Origin: Lycorma delicatula
Taxonomy: Eukaryota > Arthropoda > Insecta > Hemiptera > Fulgoridae
NCBI RefSeq assembly: GCF_047948215.1
Contig: NC_134465.1
Span: forward strand, 51,429,946 to 51,493,945
Reading direction: 5' to 3'
DNA: 64,000 nucleotides
The notes beneath the pieces are model-generated. The model saw only the letters and a list, made by a program, of their open reading frames with translations. It made no database searches and had not been told where the DNA came from. Below are positions 1-11,228 of the stretch, in pieces (the first letter of the stretch is position 1; each line of letters starts with the position of its first letter). Both the position numbers and the translations under genes were made by a program.

Positions 1-500
1 CATCCTTTTATTACTTCTTTTTTCATTTTTTTCTATCATTACTTCCTTATTTTTCTTTATTTTCCCTAGTTGTAATTCCTAATCAGCAGTTTTCATTCTT
101 CCATTCATGTATTCATACTACATCAATTATTTCTTATCGTATCTTCTTTTCTACATTTCTATTTTCTACTTTGTTCTAAAATTTCTCGTTATTATTTTTA
201 CTTCCTTTTTAATTACCGGGAAAGTATATAGATCAGACTAAAATTTCAATTTTTCCTCACCACTGAGTCAAAAAAACCTAAAATAGAAATTTCCGGAAGT
301 TGTTCGAATATGTACGTATCCCGGAAGATGAATGTACGTGCATGAGTTGGTGTTGATTAATATTTACGGACTGGTTCAACATTGATTTTTGGAAAATGGC
401 TAAACATTTTTTTATAAGGGTACCTATGTAATTAAATTTTGGACAACGTTACTAAAAAGAGGAGGGGTAATATCCGCCGTTTTAAATAGTTTACTTAAAT
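1..500. other. AT-rich sequence, no gene seen
   Basis: No ORF of note and no recognised repeat. The left part is pyrimidine-rich. Confidence 0.5.
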
Positions 501-504
501 TTTT

Positions 505-697
505 TACATTAGTTTAACTAATGATACATCAAAAATCTTAACTAGAATTCTGTGTAGAAGAATTCAGAGGAGAGTGGAAGAAGTGTTAGGAGAAGAGCAA
601 TTTGGTTTCAGGAAAAGTATAGGAACAAAGGAAGCAATTTTAGGTCCCAGATTAATAGTAGAAGGAAGAATAAAGAAAAACAAACGAACATACATGG
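505..697 (+). mobile_element. RTE-1 LINE, internal RT fragment
   Basis: This piece matches the RT fingers region of the longer copy at 11700-11890, including the codons for RIEEVL-like and GFRKSIGT-like residues. It lacks the 3' end of the family, so it is not a simple 5'-truncated insertion and was probably cut down by later deletion. The frame is near-continuous but too short to be functional. The family is related to RTE/BovB-type LINEs by its RT and C-terminal sequence (established family knowledge). Confidence 0.8.
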
Positions 698-816
698 CGA
701 ATCTTGCATAAATTTACTACATTTTGACGGTAATCTGAAAAATTATTAATTATTATCATTATTATAATTGAATCGTAATTATGAATTCATTAAATAAAAA
801 TTCATAATTAATTAAA

Positions 817-1002
817 ATGAAACTTTTAGCGGAAAGAGTGCGTTCAATTTGGCTTAGATTATAAGCAGAATTCGAAGATGAACTTCAACTATGTGAGAAC
901 ACGTACAAAGAAAGCGAGTGGGTGCATTTTCCCAGATTGTTACTTGCAGCTAATCAGTCTCGACTAGAGAGGTTCCAGCAGGCCTGCTCGCGTCGTTATT
1001 GA
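817..1002 (+). pseudogene. Short coding-like remnant, unknown
   Basis: From an ATG at 817 there are 15 codons, a TAA at 862-864, then 45 further codons in the same frame ending at a TGA at 1000-1002. The residues after the stop have protein-like composition (acidic start, then FPRLLLAANQ and ending CSRRY). I do not recognise the family. It could be the C-terminal end of a transposon protein or chance. Confidence 0.25.
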
Positions 1003-2397
1003 AAATGAAAATGAAGATTAATTGTTGTAAAAGTAAATGTTGTGTTGTTTTAAATAAATAAACTGTGCCACGCTTTTATTTAAATAAATATTTTTATTAC
1101 TTTTAATTTTGAAATTTAATAATTAATACATTTATTTATTTGTTATTTATTAGATATTTATATAATTTATTTTTTACTTTTCAGTGCATTTTTATATTTG
1201 TTAATATATTGTATTTTTTGTTTAAAATTCTCAATTTGATTTAATTCTTATTTTTTACTTTTTAGAGGGTTTTTCTAATTTGTTTCCTTTTTTTATTTTA
1301 TGTTAATATCATTATTAGTTAATTAAAAAATAATTTTTTATATGTAATCAAATATATTTTTGTAATTTTTTTTTTGTATTTTTTTAAGACTAAAAAAAAA
1401 GTAAAAATATTTATTTTTACACATCGAAGTTACATACGTGTACCAAATTTCAATCATTTTCATACGATAGTTCATGAGGAATGAAAATTTTCAACTAAAT
1501 ATATGAATTTTGCGTAGGGGTAATGCGTGGGGGCATGGTGGTGGGTCATATCAAATTCCGACACCGTTATGCTATTTTGTCATCGAAGTTACATACGTGT
1601 ACCAAATTTCATTGATTTTCATACGATAGATCAAATGATATAGCAGTTGCAAGATTTTATTATTCCTAAAGCGAGTTAAATAAAAGCTTTTAAAAAAAGA
1701 TAATTATTCTTGTTCGTACATTGTTCATTTAATTTATAAAATTGTAGGTTGGGTTTTATTTTATACGCAGTATTTATTTGTCAAAAAGAAAAGCCTTTTG
1801 TAGATAAATAATACCCCTTGATTTATAAAGGTAATAATTATTCTTAAAATTTTTACAAATCCTTTTATCATTTTAATACAGGTTTTGTTGTATATTATAA
1901 AGAATGTACTTTTAAATAAAATAATGTAATATTAAAGATACCTAAGATAAATTACATGAACTCTAGATTCAATAATAAATTTAAATTTAACAACTCACAA
2001 TTATAAAAAGAAATAAAAAAATAATTACCCTCAAATCGATTTTGATCAGATCGGAGTCACCTGCCCATTAATTACACAGATCAAAGCTTTACCTACGTTC
2101 TGAACTAGTGTCAAAATTAAATTTGATCTGACTTTGTTATTAGCTTTCGACTGTTAAGGTTTTTAATTATTTCTGCTGTATTTTAAAAATTAAATTACCA
2201 ACCAAAATTACGCGAATAATTGGATTGAAATATTTTAATTATTTTTAAAGCTAAAATATATTATGCTAACTAGCTTTGAAAACTAATTGTCATTATAACA
2301 TTGGATAAATAAAGCTATTTTATTTTATATTATTACAGTACTTCAATTTTTTATAATGTTAATTTTAATAAATAATTATTATTAGAATTCTAAAATG
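1003..2397. other. AT-rich sequence, no gene seen
   Basis: Apart from the direct repeat pair at 1422-1640 nothing is recognised on either strand. Confidence 0.5.
1422..1640 (+). repeat. Direct repeat pair, about 159-bp spacing
   Basis: A segment of about 50 bp beginning CATCGAAGTTACATACGTGT occurs at 1422 and again at 1581 with few differences. It may be two units of an old tandem repeat. Confidence 0.6.
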
Positions 2398-2475
2398 CCG
2401 ACCTCCGTGACTGAGATGGTAGCGTTTTGGTTATTCATGCGGAGGTCCTGGGTTCAAATCCCGGTTATGCATGGT
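2398..2475 (+). mobile_element. SINE-C, tRNA-like head
   Basis: The segment has a tRNA-like order: an A-box-like stretch (TGACTGAGATGGTAGCG) followed about 35 bp later by a B box (GGTTCAAATCC). It lacks a foldable acceptor stem and CCA context, so I call it a tRNA-derived SINE head and not a tRNA gene. A related piece lies at 5561-5634 on the other strand. Confidence 0.55.
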
Positions 2476-2544
2476 TAATGACCATAATTGTTGTTAATAC
2501 CCGCTCTTTTATAATAAAATCGTGTAAAGTAACACTTGTTAAAT

Positions 2545-2900
2545 TTTTACTTCCTTTTACGAAGTAAAGGAAATATTGTGATCGCGAAAAATTTCAGATT
2601 TCAACGGAAATATCCATTTTGACCTCCCTGAATCAATTTTGACTAGTTTCGGCGTGTCGTCTGTACGTACATATTTATCTTGCAGAATTCAAAAACGATT
2701 AGCCGTAGAATGCCCAAAATCCAAAAAAAAATTGGATTTTGGACTTTTTCTTAACTGTAATAATTAGCCCTCATTGAGAGCTTTTCAAAGATATATCATA
2801 AGTGGTACTTATATTCATTAGTTCCAGAGTTATAGACAAATAAAATTTTAATTAATGAAATATTTGGATCGTACATGGGAAAGGCACATCGTTTCGAATC
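2545..2900 (+). repeat. Interspersed repeat D with hairpin terminus
   Basis: It begins with a hairpin-forming end (ACTTCCTT ... AAGGAA) followed by ATATTGTGATCGCGAAAA. A second copy in the opposite orientation is at 26460-26690 and shares the hairpin, the fixed GATCGC-type block and the GATTAGCCGTAG block. Within it lies a second inverted repeat, arms 2714-2724 and 2732-2742. No coding potential. It is probably a non-autonomous mobile element of unknown class. Confidence 0.6.
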
Positions 2901-3032
2901 TTCTTTTTTTTAACTTTTTTTATTTTTATTTAAATTTATTGATTTATTAATTAACCCCTGATTATAAACAGATTTTTTTCGCATTTTTAACCTATTCTTT
3001 TTTGTTCTGATTAACTTATTCTTTGTTCAATG

Positions 3033-4000
3033 TTCCGATTCCAAGATCAAAAGACTGTAAATATTTGGATTTTTATCTTGATCGATGACTTTCTTGGGCG
3101 AAACATATCGCTTCTAAGCGGAAACAGTTGGATCTCAAGTTTGAACATTTGTAGTGGCTGATAGGACATAAATCTCGGCTTTAAGCAGAAAGTAAATTAT
3201 TGATTTATAAATCCGTTTTGAAGCCTGTTTCGACTTACGGGATTGAATTGTGGGATACATCGTGCAACTCATGTATTGACGTACTTAAACCCTTCCAAGC
3301 AAAATGCGGAAAATGCTCAATATACCCTGGTACATAAGTAATAGCCTTATACGTATATAATGATCTTAAGTTGCGAACCGTTCTGAAGGAAATCTCTCCG
3401 GTCAGCCTATGGTATCAAAATCGTTTGGATCGGCACCCGAATTATTTGGCGATCAATTTATTAGATAACACTATCAGTGATTTTTCAAGATCGCTGAGGA
3501 ACACTATTCAAGGTTTGCCTTACCGCTTCAATTAGGTCTTTCTTTCTTTTTCCTGTTTAGCCTCCGGTAACTACCGTTTAGATAATTCTTCATCGGATGA
3601 ATGAGGATGATATGTATGAGTGTAAATGAAGTGTAGTCTTGTACACTCTCAGTTCGACCATTCCTGAGATGTGTGGTTAATTGAAACCCAACCACCAAAG
3701 AACACCGGCATCCACGATCTAGTATTCAAATCCGTGTAAAAATAACTGGGTTTACTAGGGCTTGAACGCTGTAACTCTCGATTTCCAAATCAGCTGATTT
3801 GGGAAGACGCGTTAACCACTAGACCAACCCGGTGGGTTTGACTTTATGGTTTGGCCGTACGGAATGCTCTTCTATTCCATTATTTAGTCATAAGCGTCAG
3901 GGTCTGTGGTAACTTAACATTAATTCAAATATATTTTATTTAATTTTTGTTCTATGAATAGATTGTAAAGTTGCTGTGACGTTATAATAAAAAAAAATTC
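3033..4000 (+). mobile_element. Jockey-like LINE 3' end, split by SINE-A
   Basis: Conceptual translation of 3080-3536 gives the C-terminal part of a Jockey-type ORF2: a YGIELWDT-like block, then NRLDRHPNYLAINLLDN just before the stop at about 3534. Several stops and shifts break it. The 3' untranslated part resumes at about 3839 after a SINE and ends near 4000 at an A-rich tract following TTGCTGTGACGTTATAAT. The same region is at 33008-33400 without the SINE, which confirms the join. Confidence 0.8.
3541..3838 (-). mobile_element. SINE-A, near full length
   Basis: Reads on the minus strand from the tRNA-like head at 3838 (A box TGGTCTAGTGG, B box GTTCAAGCCCT-like) to the tail at 3541 (CGGAGGCTAAACAGGAAAAA). 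It interrupts the Jockey-like LINE 3' region, shown by comparison with 33008-33400. A target-site duplication is not clear. Confidence 0.8.
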
Positions 4001-4427
4001 TTTTTGTTAACTTTTTTTAATTTAAATATATTGATTTCTTGATAATTATTATCCTCTGATTGTAAGAAAAAAAATGTGTATATGTAATTTAAAAGTCATA
4101 TTAGGAAGTCATGTGGTGTCCGTATAAGATTTTTTTTTTTATACGAAACATACAAAGTGGTTGAAACAGATGTTATTAAAAATATTATTGAATAATTTTA
4201 AACATTTATCAACGTTCTCAGATATTTTCTTTAATAAATACCATTCTTGACAAAAAAACAATAATATTTTTTTGTAATATTTACAATATAATCTTATTTT
4301 TATTCAAAATATTAATAGAATTTCCAAATTTCTTAAACAATAATAAATTTATATTTTTCCCTCTAACGTGTACAGTGCAATCTATTCAATATTCAACTAG
4401 TCAACAATAAGCAATCACCCCAAGGTC
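4001..4427. other. AT-rich sequence, no gene seen
   Basis: Nothing recognised. Confidence 0.5.
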
Positions 4428-4632
4428 TATTGAGATGAGGATGATATGTATGACATGTAAATAAAGTGTAGTCTGGTACAGATTCAGGCTGATCATCCCT
4501 GAGATATGTGGTTAATTGAACCCCAACCACCAGATTGCACTGGTATCCAATGTCTAGCATTCAAATTCGAATAAAACCAACTAATCTTTACTAGGATTTG
4601 AACCTCAGAACTTTCAACTTTGAAAACCTGTA
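4428..4632 (-). mobile_element. SINE-A, diverged partial copy
   Basis: The body matches SINE-A from the GAGGATGATATGTATGA tail block through the GGATTTGAAC B-box region (minus-strand sense). The tRNA-like 5' end is missing. It is more diverged than the copies at 5679 and 60787. Confidence 0.7.
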
Positions 4633-4654
4633 ATTATTGAATTTTTTTTTTTAA

Positions 4655-5110
4655 ATAGTCGATGAGAATTATTCCTTGCCAATCGCAAAAGAAGTCACTA
4701 TAATCTTCCCGGATAAAGGAATTACTATCGTCTTCTTTGGTGCAAATTCCCTACTAGTAACCCATCGTATGGATTGTTTCTTGGTCTCAGACGTGTTGCG
4801 GTGTATCCGTATTTCGTCTAAAATGGTCAAACGACGCTTAAAATCCTGCGGATGAACTGTAACAGTTGCAAACCTCTCAAGGAATACCTCACACGGTTTT
4901 GTTTTTGATCAACTGTGAGCAATCGCGCCATCTATCTTGCAGAAGGAAGGCTTTTTCATCTTCAAGTGTTGATGGAAAATATTATGGATTCGTTTAGTCA
5001 AGATCCCCACAGTACTAGGGATTTCACGCATCTCCACCTTTCTATCATCCAGTATCATATCAAATATTTTATAAATAATTTCTGGAGTAGTGACCTCAAC
5101 AGGGCATCCA
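4655..5110 (-). mobile_element. Mariner-like transposase remnant
   Basis: The minus strand translates, with breaks, to a mariner-type transposase: a VEMREIPSTVGI helix-turn-helix block, a LKMKKPS linker block, an ILDEIRIHR block holding the first catalytic Asp, a KKQSIRW block and a GKIIVTSF block. These match the order of the HTH to first-D region of Tc1/mariner transposases (family knowledge). The rest of the catalytic domain and the terminal repeats are not found, and frameshifts make it dead. Confidence 0.75.
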
Positions 5111-5560
5111 GAACGTTCGGCTTCACTTTATATGACAACTTTGAAAATTTTTAAATCACTTATACAGTATTGTAATTAAAGATGCAGATTCCACATAATA
5201 TTTATCAAACTCTTTATTAGTCTCCTCTTCGTCATCAACCCATGAAATTCTCTTTCATCCATTTTTAGAAATCACTTGACTTTCTCGATTCAAACGGACT
5301 AAAACGCAAAGAAATTGTACTTTTCAGATTAAAACTTGGCGTGTGTTCCTCCAAAAGATTCTACTAAGTAAAAATCCCCTCGATACGCACCAGTGGTACC
5401 AACCCTCGGACTTTTAAAAATAACTTACCTATATATTATGTATATGATAATCCTAAAAAATGGGTCTAATTTAAAATGGTATTTGTTTGTTTGCTTGCTG
5501 AATTAATTCATTAGAAAATCTCGAAAATTGTGTATGAGAATATGCATTTGAAAGTTTTTT
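5111..5560. other. No gene seen
   Basis: Nothing recognised. Confidence 0.45.
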
Positions 5561-5634
5561 ATTGGGATTCGAACCCGGGACCTCCAGATGAATGATCAAG
5601 ACAGTAGTACCATTCTGTCATGGAGATCGTCAGT
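5561..5634 (-). mobile_element. SINE-C, tRNA-like head
   Basis: On the minus strand an A-box-like block (TGACAGAATGGTA) is followed by a B box (GGTTCGAATCC). It is related to 2398-2475. Confidence 0.5.
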
Positions 5635-5678
5635 TTATTAAAGTAGTAAAGTTAAATCATTTTAAGTAAATAACATAA

Positions 5679-5980
5679 ACCCACCGGGTTGGTCTAGTGG
5701 TTAACGCGTCTTCCCAAATCAGCTGATTTGGAAGTCAAAAGTTACAGTGTTCAAGTCCTAGTAAAGCCAGATATTTTTACATGGATTTGAATACTAGATC
5801 GTGGATACCGGTGTTCTTTGGTGGTTGGGTTTCTAACCCAATTAACCACACATCTCAGGAATGGTCGAACTGAGAATGTACAAGACTACACTTCATTTAC
5901 ACTCATACATATCATCCTCATTCATCCTCTGAAGAATTATCTAAACGGTAGTTACCGGAGGCTAAACAGGAAAAAGAAAA
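5679..5980 (+). mobile_element. SINE-A, full length with TSD
   Basis: This is the best reference copy. The head has ACCCACCGGGTTGGTCTAG with A box TGGTCTAGTGG and B box GTTCAAGTCCT. A GGTGGTTGGGTTTC block follows, and the tail ends GGAGGCTAAACAGGAAAAAG. It is flanked by an 11-bp perfect duplication AAGTAAATAAC at 5664-5674 and 5981-5991, extending to 15 bp with one mismatch. The tRNA-like promoter implies RNA polymerase III transcription, and the TSD implies LINE-driven insertion (family knowledge). Confidence 0.9.
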
Positions 5981-5995
5981 AAGTAAATAACTTAA

Positions 5996-7384
5996 GTATA
6001 ATAAAGTAACGCTCAAATATTCTATAAAAATATATAGGACAGAAAAACACAATCGCAACTTAAGAATATTATAAATTAAAGGAACTTAAAAAAAATTTAA
6101 GAATTTGAGATTTAAGGTTTTTTTTAAAAAAAGTATATATATATATACTTAATACCTGTTTTTAAGTTATGACTGTTGTTAAACGTTTTACGTAGTTGGT
6201 CGAAAAGGAAGGTTAAACGACACCCAGATATTTTTTACCAAACATAATGATTATTCGTATTTACGTAATTATTCTCTATATTAGGATATTCATAAGTTTT
6301 TATTTTGGTTATATCTTAAAATTTTTGCACCTCACTCTTTCTGATAAGGAAGTTATTGATAAGTTGATTCTTAATTACTAGAATTATAGCTTTGCCAATA
6401 ATTTTATATCTTCATTTATTCATTTTTTTAACATTTTGTTTTTTTCCAATAATTATTAATTAAAAAAGTAAAACATTCATTGGCAATTTTCCAGTACGTT
6501 CTTAATTTATTTTGTTTTCTATGTTAGCTGGTTAAACAACAGTTCAAATTGGATATCTTCCAGATTTTGAATTTTATTCAATCAATGTTACTTGTATTAT
6601 GCTAATTACGAATTGGTTCCAAGCAAATTTTAACAGTGTTAATAGTTATAATTAATATTATAAATTAATATACTATTTTCCTATTCTAATTTTTTATCTT
6701 ATTTTAATTAAATTAATATTTAGATTAATTTTATTAAGCATGGCCCGTTTGTAGCAATATATTTATATAATTATATTTCCCACTTACTAACATTCATTAA
6801 TAGAAATTATGTTCAAGCGCTTTCAGAGATTACATCCTCAGGAACAATGATAATTACTTTATAAATGTTTACTTTACATATTAATAATTTTAATGGAATA
6901 AATCTTTAAAATAAATATGTTCAATTATCAGTAAGAAGGTCACAATTGTTATTTATTGGAATGAAATAGTTATTCCAACCTAAGAGTCAAAATTATTGTT
7001 TAATATTTGATTGAATAAGTTATTATTTTCAAATTAGTTTGTTCATTTATCAGTCTTTAATTATTTAAGTATATATATAATAATCCTTTTATTAAGAGGT
7101 TATTAGAATATTCAAGAATTTTAATAAAATTATTTGGGTTGTAATTGTGATTATGTTCTACCATATGCCTGGCAAAATTGGATCGTTCTACGTTTTCTTT
7201 ATTTATACAATTGACATTTTCATTAATTCTAATCGGTTTTTAGCGGTTTAATAATTTTTTATTTCAGTTCATTAATTTCAGCGGTTTTCCTCGATGTCAA
7301 TCTTTTGACAAGATTTGGAATGTACTGTAGCTCTATAAACTGAAAAAGGTTTTACAGCATATTTGCTATATGGTTCTGAAACTC
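5996..7384. other. AT-rich sequence, no gene seen
   Basis: Only low-complexity AT sequence, no recognised repeat or coding signal. Confidence 0.5.
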
Positions 7385-7640
7385 TTACCTAGAATACAAG
7401 TGGTTTCAAGTTAAACATGGTGAGGTTTTGACGGATTTGTTCCTTATACAATAGGGGTACCTCAAGGAAGCGTTCTCGGACCCATCTTGTATGTTCTATT
7501 TACGGCTGACTTGCCAATTACGTCAGTTACCACAGTTGCAAAGTTTGCTGACGATAGTGCAATTTTTGCTGTCCACGAAAATCCGTCTACTGTGTCTCGT
7601 TTTATTCAAGATTATATCACTATATAATCACTCTATATAT
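7385..7640 (+). mobile_element. Jockey-like LINE, RT core fragment
   Basis: Around 7450-7625 one frame is open and reads GVPQGSVLGPILYVLF, then KFADDSAIFAVHENP, the fingers-to-palm region of a Jockey-type reverse transcriptase with the catalytic FADD box. Upstream residues (SSWFQVKHG-like) are in another frame. The piece is truncated at both sides. It is probably the same family as the C-terminal pieces at 3033 and 33008, although no overlap is available to prove that. Confidence 0.85.
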
Positions 7641-7734
7641 GGTTAATTTAGTTTCTTTTTCAGGTTTCTATAAAGCCTGAATACTATAATTAATATTTAT
7701 CAGTATTATTCTAACAACCGTGATTATAACGTAC

Positions 7735-7925
7735 AGTGCGGATGTCTAGGGCGCCGGTCCCTCTGGCAAATTGGGAATGCCAAGCCAAGCGAGCTCTGCG
7801 GACATGGAGTAGACCCCTTGACCACGGGAGACCCCGGTGGGCCCCTAATTTGATTCCGGGATTTACCTGGCATGTCCTGAGCCCCGAGGGTCCAGGTTCT
7901 GGCTAGACCGGTCAGCTAATATTAA
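7735..7925. other. GC-rich patch of unknown origin
   Basis: A block rich in G and C (GGCGCCGG, GACCCCGGTGGGCCCC-like) stands out from AT-rich flanks. No ORF and no second copy seen in the window. It may be the untranslated end of a retroelement. Confidence 0.3.
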
Positions 7926-7987
7926 GTAAAACCAGACCAACATACAACTTTCTGGAATTTCTCAATATTAAAAATGTTTTTTATTTG

Positions 7988-8960
7988 GCATGAAATGTCA
8001 AGATCTGGAAAAATTCCGACTTGTAAAATTTGAATCGAAGAGCATACTTTCCCTTATGTAATATATTGTATGTAATACAGTATATACAAAATATTTTTAA
8101 AATGGTGGGGCTGGTTATACTTTTTCGGATCCTACTTGTAAAACTAAACAAAAAATATCCTAATGGCAATTTTTCCTATTTTGTTATTCTTTTATAAAAA
8201 TTTATATCTTAAGTTCGGATAAAGGAATAATATTAATGTTTTGTGAACGTATTTGTAATAGTTTTAAAATTAGCAAAAAATCAAAACTTAATTACCTTCG
8301 CAAGATAATTTTGTTAATTACCTTAACAAAATGTATGTTAAGAAAATTATTACTTAATTTACAAGATTAGAATGAATTATAAATAAAAAAAATATTTAAT
8401 CGAATTGAGTGTAAAGTTGTGAATAAGAAACTAACAGGAAATTACAAATTCAATTTTTTCTCATAACTCGGCTATTTGTTAACCGATTTTAAAAAATAAA
8501 ATGGCATTTTGTTCAAAATAAAAGGCTTAATATTTTACTAAAATATAAATTTTGATAAAACTTATATTTATGGAGATATAACGAATTGAAAAATAAACAT
8601 GGCCGCCATTTTGTAATTTGTGAAGGTAATTAAGTTTTGATTTTTTAATAATTTTAAAACTGTATTACAAATACACTTACAAAATATTAATGTGATTCCT
8701 CTATCCAAACTTGAGGTATACATTTTTATATAAAAAAAAAAAAAAAAAAATGGAGGACGAAGGAGAAATTGCCATTTTTCCTAAGGATATATTTTTTGTT
8801 CAGTTTTACAAGTAAATCCGAAAAAAAATATAGTCAGTCTATCATTTTAGAAACATTTTGTGTACTATAAAGACGGGAAAGTAAAACATGTGTTGAAAAC
8901 AAAACAAATAGTATATATTTTTAAATTTTGATTCACAGAAATACTTGCCAAATATAACAA
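7988..8960. repeat. Foldback element with long inverted arms
   Basis: The left arm (about 7988-8300) and right arm (about 8625-8960) are inverted copies. Matching blocks include CGGATCCTACTTGTAAAACT versus its complement near 8800, and AATCAAAACTTAATTACCTT near 8280 versus its complement near 8625. The spacer of about 325 bp holds ATGGCGGCCATG-like sequence. No ORF. The inner 220 bp of each arm are clear and the outer parts are more diverged. Consistent with a MITE or foldback element. Confidence 0.65.
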
Positions 8961-9066
8961 TTAACTATAACAATTCATTAACCTTTAATTTTATGCAAAG
9001 ATTAACTTAAAAATATAAAAAGGTCATAAATGTAAAAAACGTATTATTTTGTATATATATACTAAT

Positions 9067-9433
9067 TTTTTTTTTCTTCACTCATCCTTGTCGGACTCCC
9101 TTTCTTATTACGGCTTCTTTCTTATGTTCTTCAATTGTTACTGTTGCTGTTTGGTTCCTGTACATGTTAGCAATTGTTCTTCTATCTCTGTATTTCAACC
9201 CTAATTTTTATTAAGTGCTGAACATTTTATTCCAGTCTACGTTATCGAATGCCTTTTCTAGGTCTATAAACGCCAAGTATGTTGGTTTGTTTTTCTTTAA
9301 TCTTCCTTTTACTGTTAATCTGAGGCCTAAAATTGCTTCCCTTGTCCCTATACTTTTCCTGAAACCAAATTGGTCTTCTCCTAACACTTCTTCCACTCTC
9401 CTCTCAATTCTTCTGTATAGAATTCTAGTTAAG
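9067..9433 (-). mobile_element. RTE-1 LINE, internally deleted copy with long TSD
   Basis: On the minus strand the RT fragment runs from the KILTRILYRRIE block through GFRKSIGTREA and ends at the RQG block (CCGACAAGGATG). It then joins directly to the family's terminal GAGTGAAGA plus poly(A), so about 0.9 kb of ORF is missing. The flanks carry a long duplication (9043-9066 and 9434-9459, 24 and 26 bp, differing by a short TA-type indel). An ORF of 116 codons in this region overlaps the flank and is not a gene. Confidence 0.85.
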
Positions 9434-9474
9434 ATTATTTTGTACATATATATACTAATAATATATATTATTAG

Positions 9475-10026
9475 TCGACTCATCGCATAGAACCATCTAA
9501 ACATGAGAAGGCTCAATCCCGCATTGACATCGTTGATAAAAGAAACGTACCAGCGCAGCATAAAAAACTAGCTAAACCTGCGATCATAACAGCATCACTT
9601 GAAGTAGTAAATAAAAATCTTGATTTGTCTAGAAAAGAGGAAAAGATCACTCCATCGTGTAGTTACAAGCCTAAGGAAATAGTGACAAGAAAATCCGAGT
9701 CTACCGAAATGGAGGTGCAAGTCGCTATTGAGAAAGCACCAGACGTAGACGATATACAAACTGTAACAATGGGGCCTCCAAAAGCTCAAAGAACAGCTTC
9801 AGCGAGAGCATCTATTTCAGCTGGACCCAGCACTGCAGTAGAGATAGAATCCAGCTCATCAGCCGCGGAAAGTGCATCACTTGCTAGTCTAGAGTCGATT
9901 GCAACGATATTAACAGCACCAATGAAGCTTTTATCACCTGATGTAAGCCGGCGAACATCATTGGCATCAGAAAGAGAAGACGATGCCATGTCCGAGGCCT
10001 CAAGACACACTGTGATCGGAAGTTGA
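9475..10026 (+). pseudogene. 5'-truncated ORF, Ser/Ala-rich, unknown
   Basis: The frame is open from the insertion edge at 9475 to a stop at 10024-10026, 183 codons without a break. The N-terminal part is basic (RNVPAQHKKLAK-like). The middle is rich in Ser, Ala and Thr (SAGPSTAVEIESSSSAAES), and acidic/Ser patches follow near the end. No signal peptide or membrane segment. Just past the stop another frame reads VRRMEKRCKKGWPKGKPRK and then stops, an AT-hook-like basic tail, so a single frameshift may have cut the true C-terminus. I do not recognise the protein. A low-complexity nuclear or nucleic-acid-binding protein is possible (inference). Confidence 0.5.
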
Positions 10027-10248
10027 GGCCGTTCGCAGAATGGAAAAACGGTGCAAGAAAGGATGGCCGAAAGGAAAGCCTAGGAAATAATTTTTTGGAT
10101 CAGAAGTTACAGGAAAATGTAAATTTTGAACATTTTTTGATACATGAAAATAAATTATTGGAACCTTTTTTAATTTTTTTTTGAAGTGGAATGGGGCTAA
10201 TGACCAAAGTAGTCGATGCCCCTAAAAAAGCTCAAAAAAAAAATATAT
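9475..10248 (+). mobile_element. Poly(A)-tailed retro-insertion with 14-bp TSD
   Basis: The block is bounded by a perfect 14-bp duplication ATATATATTATTAG at 9461-9474 and 10249-10262. It ends in a run of A, so it entered by target-primed reverse transcription. It starts inside an open reading frame, which suggests 5' truncation. The 3' part holds AATAAA near 10149 and a GGGGCTAATGACC ... GATGCCCC stem-like end. It may be a 5'-truncated LINE of unknown family or a processed copy of a host mRNA. Its insertion site lies just beside the right TSD of the RTE-1 copy. Confidence 0.75.
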
Positions 10249-10262
10249 ATATATATTATTAG

Positions 10263-11228
10263 TGTTATTTTTATTTAAAATACGCTTAGGTTAATAAAAA
10301 TGATATCTAAATTGCAAAGAAAAGTGCTCGTTAGAATGTTGAAACGGTAGAAAAACCAGCCTATCGATAAAAATAAAAAGGAAGGAATAATATGAAATAA
10401 TGTAAAGATGTTATGAAATAAACTAAGGTACTCTGGTTTGTAGAAATGCTTCTTTTTTTAATTTTTTAAAAGTATTTTTTGCTGGATTTTGATAAAAAAA
10501 AGTAAAAACATTACGTAAAAAGAATTTTAATGAGCTAAACCACTCTGGAATACATAAGTCTATACAATCTTTTAACCCAACGTTTTCAAAATCTTTTTTT
10601 ATTTTTTTTTTATTTTCACGAGGAAGTACTTTAAATATTAGAAATAAATCAATAATAAATAATGACAGTAGTGGAAACTTGAATCAGAATCGAATGATGT
10701 CAACTGAATATGTGTTTTTGTGTCAAAGTTTTAGGTCATACAAGTATATTGTTTTTAGATGTTAATTTTCATTTAATGTACTAATGTTTTTGTTTGTATA
10801 TTTCATAATGTTCAAGTGAGTTAAAATCTAACATATATATATATATCCTTTTTTTGTTTATATAAAATATCAGGAGTTTTTTTTTTTTTTAAATAATGTT
10901 TACATTTATGATATTGTATGAAATGGTTAGCGAATGTTAACTATGTATTTGTTGCGAAAAGATATTTCTATTTACGTAGCCATTATACTCTCTGTATAAT
11001 ACATCTATTCATCAACATGATACAACAAACATTGTTTTACAGGACAAACGTTCAATTTATTGCCTAGTTAGTGCAGTTTATTTCATATATGGAGAACATT
11101 GTAAATGTTTGTTGATGCGTAACGAATGATTGTTTCGTAGACCGTTTTGTTTTGTCTTTTTTTTTTGTTTAAGTGGTTTTTAAATCTTCTTTTTTGTATT
11201 ATAGTTTATTATATATATATATATATAT
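10263..11228. other. AT-rich sequence, no gene seen
   Basis: Only poly-T tracts and a short TA microsatellite near 11209-11228. Confidence 0.5.

Noticed and set aside
4915..5154. 79-codon plus-strand ORF
   Set aside because: Shadow of a minus-strand mariner transposase remnant.
5700..5770. tRNA gene from A and B box
   Set aside because: The boxes belong to the SINE-A head, repeated several times with a 300-bp body.
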